A stretch of 64,000 nucleotides of DNA from Nocardia terpenica (GTDB lineage Bacteria; Actinomycetota; Actinomycetes; Mycobacteriales; Mycobacteriaceae): NCBI RefSeq assembly GCF_013186535.1, contig NZ_JABMCZ010000005.1:868001-932000 (forward strand). Reading direction: 5' to 3'. Of the stretch, positions 63,089 through 64,000 are shown one piece after another. Position 1 is the first letter of the stretch, and every line of letters begins with the position of its first letter. The position numbers and the translations under genes are program-made. The notes below the pieces were generated by a model. That model was not told where the DNA came from. It saw only the letters and a program-made list of their open reading frames with translations, and did no database searches.

Positions 63089-63546
63089 CCCGAAACACGG
63101 GGCACCTCATGCTCAGGGACACCGCTCGTCGTCATCCATAACCAGGTTCGACGGTGGTGGGAGCCATACGTCGCGCCGACGGGCCAGATAATATCGACCG
63201 GTAGTCCCCTGTCCCGCGCTGAAGCGACAACGCTGCCGGTGCCGCTACGTTCACCGGCTCGACCGTCCCATACGGCGATCAGGCGGTCGCAGCTACCGAG
63301 GACCGCGTCATTCGCGGCCTCGTAGGCGTCGGCACCGGTGTCGTCGAAATCCATCACTCGAACGTTGTGGGCGCGGCGCAGTAGTTCGTCGAACAGTACC
63401 GAGTCAGCGCCTCGCGCAATGCAACTGATCCCCACCAACTCGGCAGGACCTCCAGCTGCGAGAAAGTGCCTAACCATCTCGTCATAGATGAGCGCCACGC
63501 TGGCCGGGGTGATGTTCATATGGCCGGTGACGCCGACGCGCACCAT
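63019..63546 (-). CDS. SLOG/DprA-like Rossmann-fold protein, apparently shortened
   Basis: A 175-residue protein. VRVGVTGHMNITPASV, GISCIARGADSV and the acidic end DRLIAVWDGRAG... GLPVDIIWPVGA match the nucleotide-binding Rossmann-like (SLOG) proteins common in actinobacteria, which are thought to bind a nucleotide or a nucleotide-derived signal. In related proteins as I remember them, about 30-40 residues lie between the GADS motif and the helix before the MDF strand; here these adjoin. After WPVGAT an unrelated basic/aromatic tail of about 45 residues follows. AAGGAG lies 8 bases before the ATG at 63546; TTG and GTG at either side are alternatives. It may be degenerate. Confidence 0.6.
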   Translation of the reverse strand: MVRVGVTGHMNITPASVALIYDEMVRHFLAAGGPAELVGISCIARGADSVLFDELLRRAHNVRVMDFDDTGADAYEAANDAVLGSCDRLIAVWDGRAGERSGTGSVVASARDRGLPVDIIWPVGATYGSHHRRTWLWMTTSGVPEHEVPRVSGQYGAWTQEPSRFPIAAGSWRCT

Positions 63547-63706
63547 CAAGAAGTCTCCTTACACCACGGCCTCGACCATCGGGCGCATCCGGTCTCTGAT
63601 CTTGCTGGTTGGAGGGATCAACGCATTCACGTTGGCCGAGCTGTGCCTACCGCTACGGGCACCCCAGCGTTCCGCGTTCATCCGTCACTCTCACGGAAAG
63701 TCCCCG

Positions 63707-63889
63707 ATGGACGAAACCGTTTGGACACCCGGATTCCCGCACGACGCCCCCGACGAACCCTTCACCGTGACCGGCGCCGTCATGGCCTTGAAACTTCATA
63801 ACGGCTGCCCTGACAACTGTCCGCGGAAATACGCTGCGGCACAAGCCTTGCGGGATGCGCACGTTTCGCCGTCGACCGGAGTCCGGTGA
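63707..63889 (+). CDS. Small protein of unknown function
   Basis: A 60-residue frame starting at an ATG with GGAAAG 7 bases upstream. It is acidic at the start (MDETVWTPGFPHDAPDEPF) and contains a CPDNCPRKY segment with two cysteines three apart that might bind metal. Its stop is followed by an overlapping start (TGATG). No family recognised; the joint with the next gene favours a real gene pair. Confidence 0.45.
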   Translation: MDETVWTPGFPHDAPDEPFTVTGAVMALKLHNGCPDNCPRKYAAAQALRDAHVSPSTGVR

Positions 63890-64000
63890 TGGCCGCAACA
63901 TTGATGTTGCTGTACGCGTGTGGGCTCGACGCGATGATGGTCGGCACGGTTGCCCAGGCACACCTCGCGATGCTCACCCACCTGGACTGCGATTTCCGGC
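63889..64000 (+). CDS. Partial gene cut by the right edge
   Basis: Begins MAATLMLLYACGLDAMMVGTV and stays open to the window end (37 codons). Overlaps the preceding stop by one base, as in coupled genes. Hydrophobic and Met-rich; too short to assign. Confidence 0.4.
   Translation, partial: MAATLMLLYACGLDAMMVGTVAQAHLAMLTHLDCDFR

Noticed and set aside
1..64000. Phage, transposase, integrase, CRISPR, tRNA or rRNA genes
   Set aside because: Scanned both strands by eye for hallmark motifs and repeats; none seen.

Overview
The window is high-GC actinobacterial DNA. A 611-residue FadE5-type acyl-CoA dehydrogenase, two EspR-like regulators, a fatty acyl-AMP ligase and a Pls/PosA-type synthetase point to a mycolic-acid actinomycete, most likely a Nocardia. 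This is inferred from gene content; there is no rRNA to test it. I saw no tRNA, rRNA, CRISPR array or intact transposon.

Layout. (1) 1-13.4 kb, minus strand: a lipopeptide-type cluster made of a fatty acyl-AMP ligase, an acyl-carrier-protein/luciferase-like monooxygenase fusion, and a giant NRPS that runs off the left edge (C-A-PCP-C-A[MT]-PCP-C-A...). (2) 13.4-14.8 kb: a gene-free, relatively AT-rich stretch. (3) 14.8-22.3 kb: a secreted protein, an unrecognised conserved-looking protein, an LLM-class oxidoreductase and a very large CtpI-like P-type ATPase. (4) 22.3-34.9 kb: a PucR-type regulator divergent from a nine-gene hopanoid operon (hpnC-hpnD-hpnE-prenyltransferase-shc-hpnG-hpnH-dxs-hpnO) with start/stop overlaps at most junctions. 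(5) 34.9-39.0 kb, minus strand: an OmpR-type response regulator, a PEP-mutase/isocitrate-lyase family enzyme, an NTF2-like protein, an EspR-like regulator and a histidine kinase in one co-directional row. (6) 39.1-41.3 kb: a second-copy-type SecY followed 2 bases later by a LuxR-type response regulator carrying a signal-sequence-like N-terminus. (7) 41.3-50 kb: FadE5, a WYL regulator divergent from a DinB/VOC pair, a Tat-exported GH35 beta-galactosidase and an SsuA/NMT1-type ABC importer. (8) 50.2-54.1 kb: a Pls/PosA-like single-module membrane peptide synthetase. (9) 54.6-57.9 kb: a small putative aromatic-catabolic group (MBL-fold protein, FAD monooxygenase, cyclase-family protein). (10) 57.9-64 kb: TetR/P450 and an FAD hydroxylase, interspersed with broken or internally shortened genes.

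How genes work together. The ligase would activate a fatty acid and load it on the carrier domain of the monooxygenase fusion. The first condensation domain of the NRPS would then attach it to a peptide of at least three residues, of which the second is probably N-methylated. The hopanoid operon covers farnesyl-diphosphate supply, squalene formation (HpnC/D/E), cyclisation, and side-chain building (HpnH, HpnG, HpnO), with its own dxs for precursor supply. Several divergent gene pairs have clear inverted repeats between them (PucR/hpn, WYL/DinB, TetR/P450), giving testable operator assignments.

The most unusual points are: an HpnG whose C-terminus looks like the last domain of IspH without its cluster ligands; a two-component pair apparently split around a PEP-mutase-family operon; a response regulator with a signal sequence next to SecY; and a cluster of four genes or remnants between 57 and 63.5 kb that each seem to have lost an internal block.
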